Source of the DNA: Mycobacterium aquaticum
Lineage (GTDB): Bacteria; Actinomycetota; Actinomycetes; Mycobacteriales; Mycobacteriaceae
Assembly (NCBI RefSeq): GCF_002086485.1
Contig: NZ_MVHF01000029.1
Span: 38,726-102,725 of the forward strand
Length of the DNA: 64,000 nt
Direction of reading: 5' to 3'
Shown here: positions 18,035-26,690 of the stretch, one piece after another
Layout: each line of letters opens with the position of its first letter
Numbering within the stretch: the stretch's first letter is position 1
The notes under the pieces: model-generated
The model's database searches: none
Seen by the model: only the letters and a program-made list of their open reading frames with translations
What the model was told of the DNA's origin: nothing
Program-made: the position numbers and the translations under genes

Positions 18035-19123
18035 TCAGCCCACCAGCACGGCGTAGCGTGGCTTGATCACCTCGTCGATGATGGCCAGCCGCTCGTCGAA
18101 CGGGATGAACGCGGACTTCATCGCGTTGATGGTGAAGCGTTCCAGGTCGCTCCAGCCGTAGCCGAAGGCCTCGACCAGACGTGTCATCTCGTGGGTCATG
18201 GTGGTGTCGCTCATCAACCGGTTGTCGGTGTTGACGGTGACCCGGAACCGTAGCCGGGCCAGCCGGTCGAACGGATGCTCGGCGATGGACGGAGCGGCTC
18301 CGGTCTGCACATTGCTGCTCGGGCACATCTCCAGCGGAATGCGCTTGTCCCGCAGGATCGCTGCCAGCCGCCCGAGCTTCTGGGTGCCGTCCTCCAGCTC
18401 GGTGATGTCGTCGACGATGCGCACGCCGTGACCCAGCCGGTCGGCACCGCAGAACGCGATGGCCTCATGGATGGACGGCAGCCCGAACGCCTCACCGGCG
18501 TGAATCGTGAAGCGGGCGTTGTTGCTTCGCATGTACTCGAACGCGTCGAGGTGCCGTGACGGCGGATAGCCGGCCTCGGCCCCGGCGATGTCGAAGCCCA
18601 CCACGCCCTTGTCGCGGAACCGGATGGCCAGTTCGGCGATCTCGCGGGACCGGGCCGCGTGCCGCATCGCGGTGACCAGGCAGCGCACGGTGATGGTGCG
18701 CCCCTCGGCCGCGGCTGCCTTCTCGCCGTCGGCGAACCCTGCCAGCACCGCGTCGACCACCGCATCCAGGGACAGCCCGCGGTCGATGTGCAGTTCGGGT
18801 GCGAACCGGATCTCGGCATACACCACGTTGTCGTCGGCAAGATCCTCGACGCACTCAAGGGCGACCCGGTGCAGCGCCTCGGGTGTCTGCATGACGCCGA
18901 CGGTGTGGGCGAAGGGCTCCAGGTATCGCACCAGCGAGCCGCTGTGCGCGGCGGTGCGGAAGAACGTCGCCAGCTCGTCGACTTCGGTCGCGGGCAGATC
19001 GTCGTAGCCGAACTGACCGGCAAGATCGAGCACGGTGCCCGGGCGCAGGCCACCGTCGAGGTGATCATGCAGCAGGGCTTTGGGGGCGTGGCGGATCATG
19101 TCGAAGGTCAGCGGGGTACTCAT
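18035..19123 (-). CDS. add: adenosine deaminase
   Basis: 362 residues, normal for bacterial Add, which deaminates adenosine and deoxyadenosine to inosine forms in purine salvage. The zinc ligands are His19 and His21 (LLHDHLDGG), His208 (FTIHAGEAFG) and Asp300 (NTDNRLMS); catalytic Glu211 and His232 (DRLGHGVRI) are present. ATG 19123 gives the standard N-terminus. In M. tuberculosis add directly follows deoA; here about 4 kb of other genes separate them. Confidence 0.96.
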   Translation of the reverse strand: MSTPLTFDMIRHAPKALLHDHLDGGLRPGTVLDLAGQFGYDDLPATEVDELATFFRTAAHSGSLVRYLEPFAHTVGVMQTPEALHRVALECVEDLADDNVVYAEIRFAPELHIDRGLSLDAVVDAVLAGFADGEKAAAAEGRTITVRCLVTAMRHAARSREIAELAIRFRDKGVVGFDIAGAEAGYPPSRHLDAFEYMRSNNARFTIHAGEAFGLPSIHEAIAFCGADRLGHGVRIVDDITELEDGTQKLGRLAAILRDKRIPLEMCPSSNVQTGAAPSIAEHPFDRLARLRFRVTVNTDNRLMSDTTMTHEMTRLVEAFGYGWSDLERFTINAMKSAFIPFDERLAIIDEVIKPRYAVLVG

Positions 19124-19130
19124 CCCCCCA

Positions 19131-20033
19131 TCATCCGCGACCGCGGCGGAACTGCGCAGACGAAACCACCCCGTTGCTGATGACGATCAGCCCAATACCG
19201 ACCCACTCGTGGACATCCAGCGGTTGACGCAGGAGCAGCCACCCCGCCAGTGCCGCCCAGATCGGATTGATGCTCGTGAACGTGCCGAAGACGTACGCCG
19301 GTACCCGACGCAGCGCGAGCAGGTCGGCGACGTAGGGCACGATCGACGACATCAGCCCGCATGCGACGGCGAGTGCGATCGCGGTGGCGGTGGGTGCGTG
19401 GAAGGTAAACCACACCACCGCGATCGGAATCCAGGCTGCCGCGGCAACAAGGCTGGTCACCGCGGTGCCGTGCAGTCCTGGCAGCCGCTGCCCCAGAGTG
19501 CGGTTGAGCAGGATGTAACACCCCCATGCCGTCGCTGCGAGCAGACCCAACGTGATGCCGATGACGTCAGTGCTCGGTCCGGGATCGGTGAGGACCACCA
19601 CGCCGATTCCCGCCAGCATCGCGCCCCCGATATCCATGGCGCGCCGCGAACTGGCGACCGCGACGGTCAGCGGTCCGAGGAATTCCAGCGTGACGGCCAG
19701 ACCGAGCCCGATGCGCTCGATCGCGGCGTACAGACAGAGGTTCATCACACCGAGGACCACCACGAGGGCGAGAATCGGCCGCCACTGGTCCGCACGCAGG
19801 CCCCGCAGGCGGGGACGCACCACGGGCACCAGGACCAGCGCCGTGACGAGCTGCCGAACGGCGACCACACCGATCGGACCGATCGCCCCGAACGCCGAGG
19901 CGCCCAGCGCGGCACCGACCTGATTCGATGCCGAACTCGCAACCATCAACGCGAAGCCTGCGCCGCGCCCACGCGAAGTCGCCGGGGCGGCCGGCGAGCT
20001 GCCTGGGCGCTCGGTGGTGTCGAGGGTGTTCAT
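19131..20033 (-). CDS. EamA/DMT-family exporter (RhtA-like)
   Basis: 300 residues with ten predicted membrane helices in two EamA halves (about 30-150 and 165-290). The second half has the usual LGLLAATAWGCYILLNRTLG and SSIVPYVADLLALRRVP, as in RhtA-type metabolite exporters for threonine and homoserine. The cargo here is not known. Lies 7 bases upstream of add on the same strand and diverges from the LysR gene across 69 bases, which is the usual arrangement for a LysR-regulated exporter. Confidence 0.85.
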   Translation of the reverse strand: MNTLDTTERPGSSPAAPATSRGRGAGFALMVASSASNQVGAALGASAFGAIGPIGVVAVRQLVTALVLVPVVRPRLRGLRADQWRPILALVVVLGVMNLCLYAAIERIGLGLAVTLEFLGPLTVAVASSRRAMDIGGAMLAGIGVVVLTDPGPSTDVIGITLGLLAATAWGCYILLNRTLGQRLPGLHGTAVTSLVAAAAWIPIAVVWFTFHAPTATAIALAVACGLMSSIVPYVADLLALRRVPAYVFGTFTSINPIWAALAGWLLLRQPLDVHEWVGIGLIVISNGVVSSAQFRRGRG

Positions 20034-20102
20034 GCGGTCACGGTAAGGACCGGCAGTGCCATAAACCTAGTGCATGTTTTGCAGCTGCCATACGCTCATG
20101 TT

Positions 20103-20963
20103 ATGGATTGGAGTCTGCGGGAACTGCGGTTCTTCGTGACCGCCGCCGACGCCGGGTCGTTCACCGACGCCGCCGCGCAGCTGTTCGTCTCACAGGCTGC
20201 GGTCTCGCGCACCATCGCCGCACTGGAGAAGACCGTCGGGAACCGGCTGCTTCGCCGGGTGCCACGCGGCTGCGAACTCACCAGCACCGGGCAACAACTG
20301 CTGCCACACGCCAGGCGCGTGCTCGCCGAGGCCGACAAGTTCACCGAGTTCGTCACATCGCGCCACGGCGTGCTGCGCCTCGGGTACGCGTGGGCGGCAC
20401 TCGGACGCCATACCGCACGGCTGCAACGCGAATGGGCCGTGCATCACGACTCCCTCGAACTCGAACTGGTGCGCCACGATTCGCCAACCGCGGGCCTGTC
20501 CGAGGGCCTGTGCGATGTCGCGATCGTGCGGCGACCCGGCGACGACAAACGATTCGACTCGGTCGTGGTCGGTCTGGAACGGCGCCTGGCCGCCTTCGCC
20601 TCCGACGATCCGCAGTGGTCACGGCGGCGCCAGCTGAGCATGGCCGAGATCGCCGAACGCACGGTGATCATCGATCCCCGGGTCGGTACCACCAGCAGCC
20701 GGTTGTGGAGCGGCGCCGAGCATCAACCACCGCGGTTCATAGAGTCCACCAACATCGACAGCTGGCTGGACGCCATCGCGGCGGGCCGCGGCGTGGGCAC
20801 GACGGCCGAGGCAACCGCACACCACCATCCCCGGCCAGGCGTCACCTACCGGCCGATCAAAGACGGGCCGCGCATCGCCGTCCGGCTGGTGTGGCGACAC
20901 CACGATCGCCCGGAAGGGCTCGATGATCTCGTCGACGCGATCACCCGGCTCTACGCGTCGTGA
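20103..20963 (+). CDS. LysR-family transcriptional regulator
   Basis: 286 residues from ATG 20103; the open frame reaches far upstream but that part is antisense to the exporter. The N-terminal winged helix (LRELRFFVTAADAGSFTDAA, then LFVSQAAVSRTIAALEKTVG) is classic LysR, with a periplasmic-binding-protein-like effector domain from about residue 90. Divergent placement suggests control of the DMT exporter at 19131. Effector unknown. Confidence 0.92.
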   Translation: MDWSLRELRFFVTAADAGSFTDAAAQLFVSQAAVSRTIAALEKTVGNRLLRRVPRGCELTSTGQQLLPHARRVLAEADKFTEFVTSRHGVLRLGYAWAALGRHTARLQREWAVHHDSLELELVRHDSPTAGLSEGLCDVAIVRRPGDDKRFDSVVVGLERRLAAFASDDPQWSRRRQLSMAEIAERTVIIDPRVGTTSSRLWSGAEHQPPRFIESTNIDSWLDAIAAGRGVGTTAEATAHHHPRPGVTYRPIKDGPRIAVRLVWRHHDRPEGLDDLVDAITRLYAS

Positions 20964-20975
20964 GCTTTCGCGTGT

Positions 20976-21596
20976 TCACCGTTCCGGTTGCCGGAGCATG
21001 AGCTCGATGGGAGGCGAGCCCAGCGGAGTGATCCGCTGCAGGGTGACGAAACCGTGCCGCCGGTACAGCCGCGCGTTGTCCGGGCTGGACGCTTCGAGAT
21101 ACGCCGGAAGCTCCTCGGCGTCACAGCGTCTCGTCACGTCGGCCAGCAGCGCGCTGCCGACCCCTTGGCCCTGCGCGGCGGTGACGACTCCGATGTAGGG
21201 CAGGTAGTAGTGCGCGAAGCGGGGGTGAGCCCGTTCGACCGCCGTGAGCGCGCCGAGCGCGTGTCCGAGGCGACGGCCGAAGATCCGCGCGTAGTCGACC
21301 GCATGCCGGGCCTCCACCGCAATCGGTGTGCGCCAATGACCGGGCGGCAGGACCAGTGCGGCTCCGAGCGGCCCTGACGACCCCCGTGCCGCAATGCTTC
21401 CTGGATGGCGCAGCACCACGTCACGAGCGGCGATCGTGAAATAGCGCTCCAGAGCGTCGGCCCGGCGAGCCGGGTCCGGTAGCAGCCAACCGAATACCGG
21501 ATCGGAGTAGAACGCCTCCGCCAGAACACGGGCCGGCTCAGGCCAGTCGGCGCGCCTGACAGCGTCGATCCGGCGCTCCGGCTGCGTCGCGGTCAT
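20976..21596 (-). CDS. GNAT-family N-acetyltransferase
   Basis: 206 residues of the GNAT fold. The acetyl-CoA loop appears as VTAAQGQGVGSALLADVTRR (Q/R-x-x-G-x-G/A), and YLEASSPDNARLYRRHGFVT is the conserved motif B strand and helix. The substrate could be a small amine or a protein. Start overlaps the stop of the AurF-like gene (ATGA), so it is the third gene of the TetR-AurF-GNAT unit. Confidence 0.88.
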   Translation of the reverse strand: MTATQPERRIDAVRRADWPEPARVLAEAFYSDPVFGWLLPDPARRADALERYFTIAARDVVLRHPGSIAARGSSGPLGAALVLPPGHWRTPIAVEARHAVDYARIFGRRLGHALGALTAVERAHPRFAHYYLPYIGVVTAAQGQGVGSALLADVTRRCDAEELPAYLEASSPDNARLYRRHGFVTLQRITPLGSPPIELMLRQPER

Positions 21597-22558
21597 GCCG
21601 CGTCATCCAAACCGAGAGCGCGCCACAACCGGGCGTAGCCGCCAGTCAGCAGTCCGAGATCCTCGCACAGCCGGCGCACCCGGCGGATCGATGCGATGGT
21701 CTCTGCCCGCTGCTCGCGATTGCCCCGGTACGCATCGCGCAGCACACGCGCCGGGATGCCATGCTCCCGCGCGAGTTGCCGGGATGGCCGCAACATCATG
21801 CGCGCCATGACGGCGAGGATGACCGGAGCGCCAATGGCCAACCGCGCCTTGGCGAATCGGCCGAGCGAAGGAACCCGGGTGCGCAGGTACGACTGGGCGA
21901 ACGACAAGTGCCGAGCCTCCTCGACCACGTGGATGTACATGACGCGTTCCAGCAGCGGATGCAATTCGCGTTCACTGCGCAGCACCTTGCGCTGCACGTA
22001 GTCGATGGGCTCCTCACCGCCGAGGACGAACACGAAGAACAGCGGCGGGAACCGTCGCCCCAACGTCGAGATGAACCGTCCGCCAAGGCTTGTCAGCCTC
22101 CCCAGGCCACGGGCCTGGAAGCCGGTGCGGTTGACGAATTCCTGGAACATCAAGGAGTGCTGCGCTTCTTCGATCACTTCGTGGTAGGCATACCGGAATT
22201 CCGGTGACCCGCTGGGCAGCGTGTCGGCGAAATCGAGCAACCCGCGCTTGAGTACGCGCTCGAAGTCCAGCCCGGTCTTCATCATGGTGGCGACGCGATC
22301 AAGCCCGATGCGGGCCCGGGTCTCTTGCGGCAGCGCCTGATACCAGGTCGTGGACGCAAGTGGGTCGTCCGCGGGCAGCTCCCACCGCGGATCGGTCGGA
22401 TCGATCGCCAACTCGGTTGCATCCCAGTCGATGTCACCATAGGCATCGAAGTGATGGGTCACCGACAGGTGGCTGAGCCGGGCCAGCAGCCGGTGATAGC
22501 GTTCCCGCGGTATGTCGCTGAGATCCTCGTGGGTGGGCAGTACTGCGGCAGAGCTCAT
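21593..22558 (-). CDS. AurF-like diiron oxygenase
   Basis: 321 residues. Two EExxH signatures are visible: ViEEAQH (Glu131, His134) and VVEEARH (Glu214, His217), with Glu100 (LDFERVLKR) as a likely further ligand. This matches the AurF/p-aminobenzoate N-oxygenase family, helical non-haem diiron enzymes that oxidise amines or other groups. Mycobacterial members are mostly uncharacterised. It sits 10 bases after the TetR gene and overlaps the GNAT gene, which suggests one transcript and perhaps one substrate. Confidence 0.85.
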   Translation of the reverse strand: MSSAAVLPTHEDLSDIPRERYHRLLARLSHLSVTHHFDAYGDIDWDATELAIDPTDPRWELPADDPLASTTWYQALPQETRARIGLDRVATMMKTGLDFERVLKRGLLDFADTLPSGSPEFRYAYHEVIEEAQHSLMFQEFVNRTGFQARGLGRLTSLGGRFISTLGRRFPPLFFVFVLGGEEPIDYVQRKVLRSERELHPLLERVMYIHVVEEARHLSFAQSYLRTRVPSLGRFAKARLAIGAPVILAVMARMMLRPSRQLAREHGIPARVLRDAYRGNREQRAETIASIRRVRRLCEDLGLLTGGYARLWRALGLDDAA

Positions 22559-22568
22559 GGTCTACTCC

Positions 22569-23210
22569 TCAGTTCTCGGCGGACGGCGGGGATTGCAGGG
22601 CGGCAAGGCTCGCGCGAACCATGCCCTTGAACGCCTCGATGACAGACGCTGAGTCGAACGGGTCGTAACCGGGGATCATGTTGGAGAACGCCAACCCCGT
22701 CAGCAGCGAGAACACCATCTGCAGACCCACACGCGCGATGTCGTCGTTCGATGCGGATCCGAGGAAGTAGTCGGTGTACATCTGCTGGGCGGTGACCAGG
22801 AATTCGCGGTCCACCGCCGCAAGAGGTTCGATCAGTTCCGGCTCGGTACGCGCGGCCACCCACAGTTCGACGAAGACCGTGAATGTCGGCCCGCTACACA
22901 TCGACCACAACAGATCCAGTGAGCTGTCGAGCGGGTCCGCACCCAGATCTGTCGCGGCCATGGCTTGCCGATATTCGTGCGTCCGGCGGTCGAACGCGTG
23001 CCCGATCGCCGCGGTCAACAGGTCGGACTTCGTCGGAAAGTGGTGCAGCAGAGCACCCATCGACACTCCGGCCCGATGCGTGACGGCGGTTGTGGTGGTG
23101 GCCTTGTAGCCGGATTCGGCCAGCAGATCCAGTGTCGCGTCGAGCAGCGCGGCCCTGGTTTCGGCGGTGCGTTCCGCCTGCGTGCGGCGGGTTCGGGTGC
23201 GGATGCCCAT
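22569..23210 (-). CDS. TetR-family regulator of the AurF-GNAT unit
   Basis: 213 residues from ATG 23210, preferred over a start 14 codons upstream because GGGAG precedes it. The N-terminal helix-turn-helix is typical (RTAETRAALLDATLDLLAES, then AVTHRAGVSMGALLHHFPTK). The C-terminal half should hold the ligand pocket. Gene order TetR-AurF-GNAT on one strand suggests that it represses its own operon, probably through the palindrome at 23260-23274. Confidence 0.9.
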   Translation of the reverse strand: MGIRTRTRRTQAERTAETRAALLDATLDLLAESGYKATTTTAVTHRAGVSMGALLHHFPTKSDLLTAAIGHAFDRRTHEYRQAMAATDLGADPLDSSLDLLWSMCSGPTFTVFVELWVAARTEPELIEPLAAVDREFLVTAQQMYTDYFLGSASNDDIARVGLQMVFSLLTGLAFSNMIPGYDPFDSASVIEAFKGMVRASLAALQSPPSAEN

Positions 23211-23259
23211 TGTGCGGCTCCCTCGATGAGGACAAGACCGAGCCTGGCACACTTAAAAG

Positions 23260-23274
23260 AAACAGTCAATGTTT
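23260..23274. promoter_or_regulatory. palindrome AAACA-N5-TGTTT upstream of TetR gene
   Basis: Perfect 5-base arms around a 5-base centre, 50 bases before the TetR start and in the AT-richer part of the gap. Position and symmetry fit an autoregulatory TetR operator; binding is not shown. Confidence 0.45.
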
Positions 23275-23326
23275 ACGGTAAGTTGCCCGAGGTTCCCCGG
23301 CCGGCGGCATCGAGTCCAATCCGCGG

Positions 23327-24619
23327 CTAACCGATCCGATCGATGATCAGCGGGCGAAGCGCAGGCGCGACATCGCCGACGCACCAGGCGTCGTCGAGTT
23401 CGGCCAGCGCAGCGGGCAGCCGCTCGGCGGTGTCGGTGTAGAGCGTGAAAACGGGGTCACCTGCCGCTACCGGCTCGCCCGGCGTGCGGTGAATCCGGAC
23501 CCCGGCACCCGACTGCACGGGGTCACCCGGGTGGGCACGGCCGGCGCCCAGCCGCCAGGCGGCCATCGCGACACCCATGGCGTCGATATCGCCCATCACA
23601 CCACCGCGGGACGCGGTGACGGTCTCCGAACAGGCGCCGACGGGCAACGGCTGGGACAGGTCGCCACCCTGCGCGGACACCAGATCCCGGAACCGGTCCA
23701 TGGCCGAGCCGTCCCGCAGCGTCTCGGCCGGGTCGACACCGTCGATGCCGACGGCGGCGAGCATCTCCGCCGCCAGCGCCACCGTCAGCTCGACCACCTC
23801 GGGCGGCCCGCCACCGGCCAGCACTTCCAGCGATTCGGCCACCTCTACCGCGTTGCCGACAGTGCGCCCCAACGGGCGGTCCATGTCGGTCAGCAGGGCC
23901 CGCGTCGGAACCCCGTAGGCGTTGCCGAGATCCACCATGGTGCGGGCAAGCTCGCGCGATTCGGACTCGACCTTGAGGAACGCGCCGCGCCCCACCTTGA
24001 CGTCGAGGACCAGCGCTTCGGCCCCCTCGGCGAGCTTCTTGCTCATCACCGAGCTGGCGATGAGCGGCAGTGATTCGGTGGTGGCGGTGACGTCGCGCAG
24101 CGCATAGATCTTGCGGTCGGCAGGCGCCAGGTCCCCGGCCGCGAAAATTGCCGCGCCGACATCGCAAAGCTGTTGACGGATACGGTCTTTGGACAGCTCG
24201 GCAGTGAATCCGGGAATCGCCTCCAGCTTGTCGAGCGTGCCGCCGGTGTGCCCGAGACCGCGTCCGGCGGCCTGCGGCACACTGCCACCGCAGGCCAGCA
24301 CGACGGGGACGAGCGGGATGGTGATCTTGTCGCCGACCCCGCCGGTGGAGTGCTTGTCCACCAGTGCCAGCGGCTTGCCGGCCCGACGCAGATCGGTGAA
24401 GTCGAACCGCTCGCCCGACGCCACCATCGCCGCGGTCCATCGAGCGATCTCCGCAGGCGTCATGCCACGCAGGAAGATCGCCATCAGCAGCGCCGACATC
24501 TGCTCGTCGGCAACCCGGCCATGCGTGTACCCGGCTATGACCCAGTCGATGGCCGCGTCGGACAGCACACCGCCGTCGCGTTTTGTTCGGATGATGGTGG
24601 GGGCGTCGATGGCGCAAAT
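23327..24619 (-). CDS. deoA: thymidine phosphorylase, probable non-canonical start
   Basis: The catalytic body is typical: KHSTGGVGDKIT phosphate/thymidine loop, GRGLGHTGGTLDKLE signature and SIRQQLCDVGAAIFAAG-like segment. It splits thymidine to thymine and deoxyribose-1-phosphate. The first ATG/GTG/TTG in frame is GTG 24568, but that drops IDAPTIIRTKRDGG, which is conserved in the M. tuberculosis protein (FDAPTVIRTKRDGG). The only codons able to start earlier before the in-frame stop of the upstream TetR gene are ATT 24619 (right after an AGG) or ATC 24610. ATT would give about 430 residues, near the normal length. Follows the TetR gene on the same strand. Confidence 0.9.
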   Translation of the reverse strand: MCAIDAPTIIRTKRDGGVLSDAAIDWVIAGYTHGRVADEQMSALLMAIFLRGMTPAEIARWTAAMVASGERFDFTDLRRAGKPLALVDKHSTGGVGDKITIPLVPVVLACGGSVPQAAGRGLGHTGGTLDKLEAIPGFTAELSKDRIRQQLCDVGAAIFAAGDLAPADRKIYALRDVTATTESLPLIASSVMSKKLAEGAEALVLDVKVGRGAFLKVESESRELARTMVDLGNAYGVPTRALLTDMDRPLGRTVGNAVEVAESLEVLAGGGPPEVVELTVALAAEMLAAVGIDGVDPAETLRDGSAMDRFRDLVSAQGGDLSQPLPVGACSETVTASRGGVMGDIDAMGVAMAAWRLGAGRAHPGDPVQSGAGVRIHRTPGEPVAAGDPVFTLYTDTAERLPAALAELDDAWCVGDVAPALRPLIIDRIG

Positions 24620-24628
24620 CCTATCTGC

Positions 24629-25165
24629 TCATTCGGCGAGCGCGCCGCGCAGCAATGTCCGTAGCGCCCAGTCGAAATCGTCCGGTTGGGGCGGAGCGCC
24701 CTGCAAATGCCCGAACGGGTGCCGGGACATCAGGTGACCGACGATCAGGCGCCACGCGGCGCGGTAGGTGCGTTGCGCGGCCACGTCGTCGAGGCCCGCG
24801 CCGCGCAGCAATGCCATGCAGTGCTCGGCGACCGGTTTCGCCGACGACAGCGCGTAGTCGCCGTCGGCGATGACGGGTGCGCTCCAAGGGTGCGCGACGA
24901 GGTGGTCGTACATCGCGTGCCATTGCCGGATCACTGCCTCCACCGGGGCGGCGCCGGCGGGGTCGATCAGCGGGTAGCCGGCCACCAGGTCCTCGACGAG
25001 CAGGAGCAGCAGCTCCTGGCGGTCGGCGATGTGCCGGTAGAGCGAGGCCGCACCCGTGCCGAGTTCACCCGCGATGCGACGCAACGTCAGCTCGGCCAGG
25101 CCGTCGCGGTCGGCGATCCTGCGCGCCGCGGCCACGATTGCCGCCTTGTTCAGCGGTTGCGTCAC
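24629..25165 (-). CDS. TetR-family repressor next to MFS exporter
   Basis: 178 residues. Helix-turn-helix: AIVAAARRIADRDGLAELTL, then RRIAGELGTGAASLYRHIAD; the C-terminal half resembles TetR_C domains of drug-sensing members. Divergent from the MFS gene with two perfect palindromes in between, so it very probably represses both. Its stop lies in the same frame as the conserved N-terminus of deoA, 9 bases before the likely ATT start, so deoA may now depend on this promoter. Confidence 0.92.
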   Translation of the reverse strand: MTQPLNKAAIVAAARRIADRDGLAELTLRRIAGELGTGAASLYRHIADRQELLLLLVEDLVAGYPLIDPAGAAPVEAVIRQWHAMYDHLVAHPWSAPVIADGDYALSSAKPVAEHCMALLRGAGLDDVAAQRTYRAAWRLIVGHLMSRHPFGHLQGAPPQPDDFDWALRTLLRGALAE

Positions 25166-25178
25166 AGGTAGCCCCCTA

Positions 25179-25195
25179 TGCGAACAGTGTTCGCA
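25179..25195. promoter_or_regulatory. TetR operator 1
   Basis: Perfect 17-base palindrome TGCGAACAGTGTTCGCA, starting 14 bases upstream of the TetR ATG. Its core GCGAACA-N-TGTTCGC is repeated at 25213. The symmetry is strong and the divergent TetR/MFS context makes the regulator assignment likely. Confidence 0.8.
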
Positions 25196-25212
25196 CTATC
25201 GTGAGAATGATT

Positions 25213-25227
25213 GCGAACACTGTTCGC
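25213..25227. promoter_or_regulatory. TetR operator 2
   Basis: Perfect 15-base palindrome GCGAACACTGTTCGC, the same core as operator 1 with only the centre base changed. Centre-to-centre distance is 33 bases, about three DNA turns, so two dimers could bind the same face. Confidence 0.8.
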
Positions 25228-25258
25228 GCACGTAGCTAGCCCCTTTCGGAGGAGATCC

Positions 25259-26659
25259 ATGGACGTCATCGCCCGTCAGCATGCCGCATCCGGGGCCACT
25301 CGACGGTACGGTTCGAGGCGCGTCCTCACCGCGATGTGCATGGTCGTCGTCTCGTACGGGCTGCTGCAGACCATGCTCGTACCGACCATCGGCGTCCTGC
25401 AACGCGATCTGCACACGAGCACCACCGCGGCGTCATGGGCGGTGCTGTCGGCGATGCTGCTGGCCAGCGCGGTCGTCACGCCTGTCGTGAGCCGCATCGG
25501 CGACAGGTTCGGCAAGCGGCGGGTGCTGCTCTGGATGCTGGCGATCTACCTGGCGGCGACGGTGGCCTCGATCGCCGCGCCCGACATCGGCACGCTCATC
25601 GCCTGCCGCGCCGTCCAAGGCGTCAGCCTCACGCTGCTGCCACTGACGTTCGCGATCCTGCGCGAGGCACTCCCGCCGACGCGGGTTCATACCGGGGTGG
25701 CCGTGACATCCGGGCTCGTGACCGGAACTGCCGGGGTCGGGCTGCTGATCGGCGGTCTGGTGGTGGACCACGCATCGTGGCGGTGGCTGTTCGCGATCGG
25801 CGCGATTCCGGTGGCGGCCGCCCTGACCATGACGGCGCGGTGGATTCCGGAAAGCCACGAGCGCCACCCAGGCCGGCTCGACGTGGCGGGCTCCGCCGCG
25901 ATGACCGCAGGACTGCTGGCACTGTTGCTCGCCGTCACCGAGGGACCGGTGTGGGGCTGGTCGTCAGCTCGCGTGCTCGGCCTGTTCGGCACAGCCGTCG
26001 TGATGCTTGCGGGGTTCGTCGCCGTCGAGCGACGGGTGGCCCACCCCGTCGTGGAACTCGCGCTGCTCACCAAACCGCCTCTGACGGCAGCACATCTGGG
26101 CGCGTTGCTGCTCGGCGTCAACCAGTTCGCGGTGTACGTGACACTGCCCAAACTGGCCGAACTACCCACGGGTAACCCAGGGTTCGGATTGTCGGTGACA
26201 GGTGCCGCACTGGTCCTGGTGCCCGGGACGCTGTTGACGATTCCTGCGAGTTGGGCCGCACCTGCGATGGCCGACCGGTTCGGGGTGCGGGCCCCGCTGG
26301 CCGTCGGACTGGCGCTGGCAGCCGCAGGCACCGCGCTGCTGGCCGTCGCCCACGGATCGGTGTGGCATGCGGTGGTGTACTACTCCATCGCCAGCGTCGG
26401 TTGGGGATTGGCGATGGCAGCACTGCCCAGGATGGTCAATGCCGCTTGCCCACCGGCGCAGAGCGGCAGCGCCAACGGGCTGAACACGGTGGCACGCACG
26501 GTCGGCGGCGCGCTCGGCGGCCAGCTCGCCGCTGCGATGCTGGCCAGCTGGGCAGGCGTCAACACCGGTTTCACCGTGGCGTTTTCGATCGCGGCGGGCG
26601 TGGCCGCGATGGGCGGACTGCTGGTACCGCTTTGGCTGTTCCGCGATCGGAGCGGCTAG
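25259..26659 (+). CDS. MFS drug-type exporter (14-helix, EmrB/QacA-like)
   Basis: 466 residues from ATG 25259 with a strong GGAGGAG at 25248-25254. About 13-14 membrane helices. Motif A appears as SRIGDRFGKRRVLL and motif C-like GLVTGTAGVGLLIGGLVVD in helix 5, marks of proton-driven drug exporters of the DHA2 type. Under control of the divergent TetR. Substrate unknown. The TetR/MFS pair interrupts the cdd-deoA neighbourhood found in M. tuberculosis. Confidence 0.9.
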   Translation: MDVIARQHAASGATRRYGSRRVLTAMCMVVVSYGLLQTMLVPTIGVLQRDLHTSTTAASWAVLSAMLLASAVVTPVVSRIGDRFGKRRVLLWMLAIYLAATVASIAAPDIGTLIACRAVQGVSLTLLPLTFAILREALPPTRVHTGVAVTSGLVTGTAGVGLLIGGLVVDHASWRWLFAIGAIPVAAALTMTARWIPESHERHPGRLDVAGSAAMTAGLLALLLAVTEGPVWGWSSARVLGLFGTAVVMLAGFVAVERRVAHPVVELALLTKPPLTAAHLGALLLGVNQFAVYVTLPKLAELPTGNPGFGLSVTGAALVLVPGTLLTIPASWAAPAMADRFGVRAPLAVGLALAAAGTALLAVAHGSVWHAVVYYSIASVGWGLAMAALPRMVNAACPPAQSGSANGLNTVARTVGGALGGQLAAAMLASWAGVNTGFTVAFSIAAGVAAMGGLLVPLWLFRDRSG

Positions 26660-26690
26660 CCGTCGCTGAGAGCCGTTGACCCGCTTGACA

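Noticed and set aside
19080..20102. Long N-terminal extension of the LysR gene
   Set aside because: It is antisense to the DMT exporter, and the LysR helix-turn-helix starts at ATG 20103.
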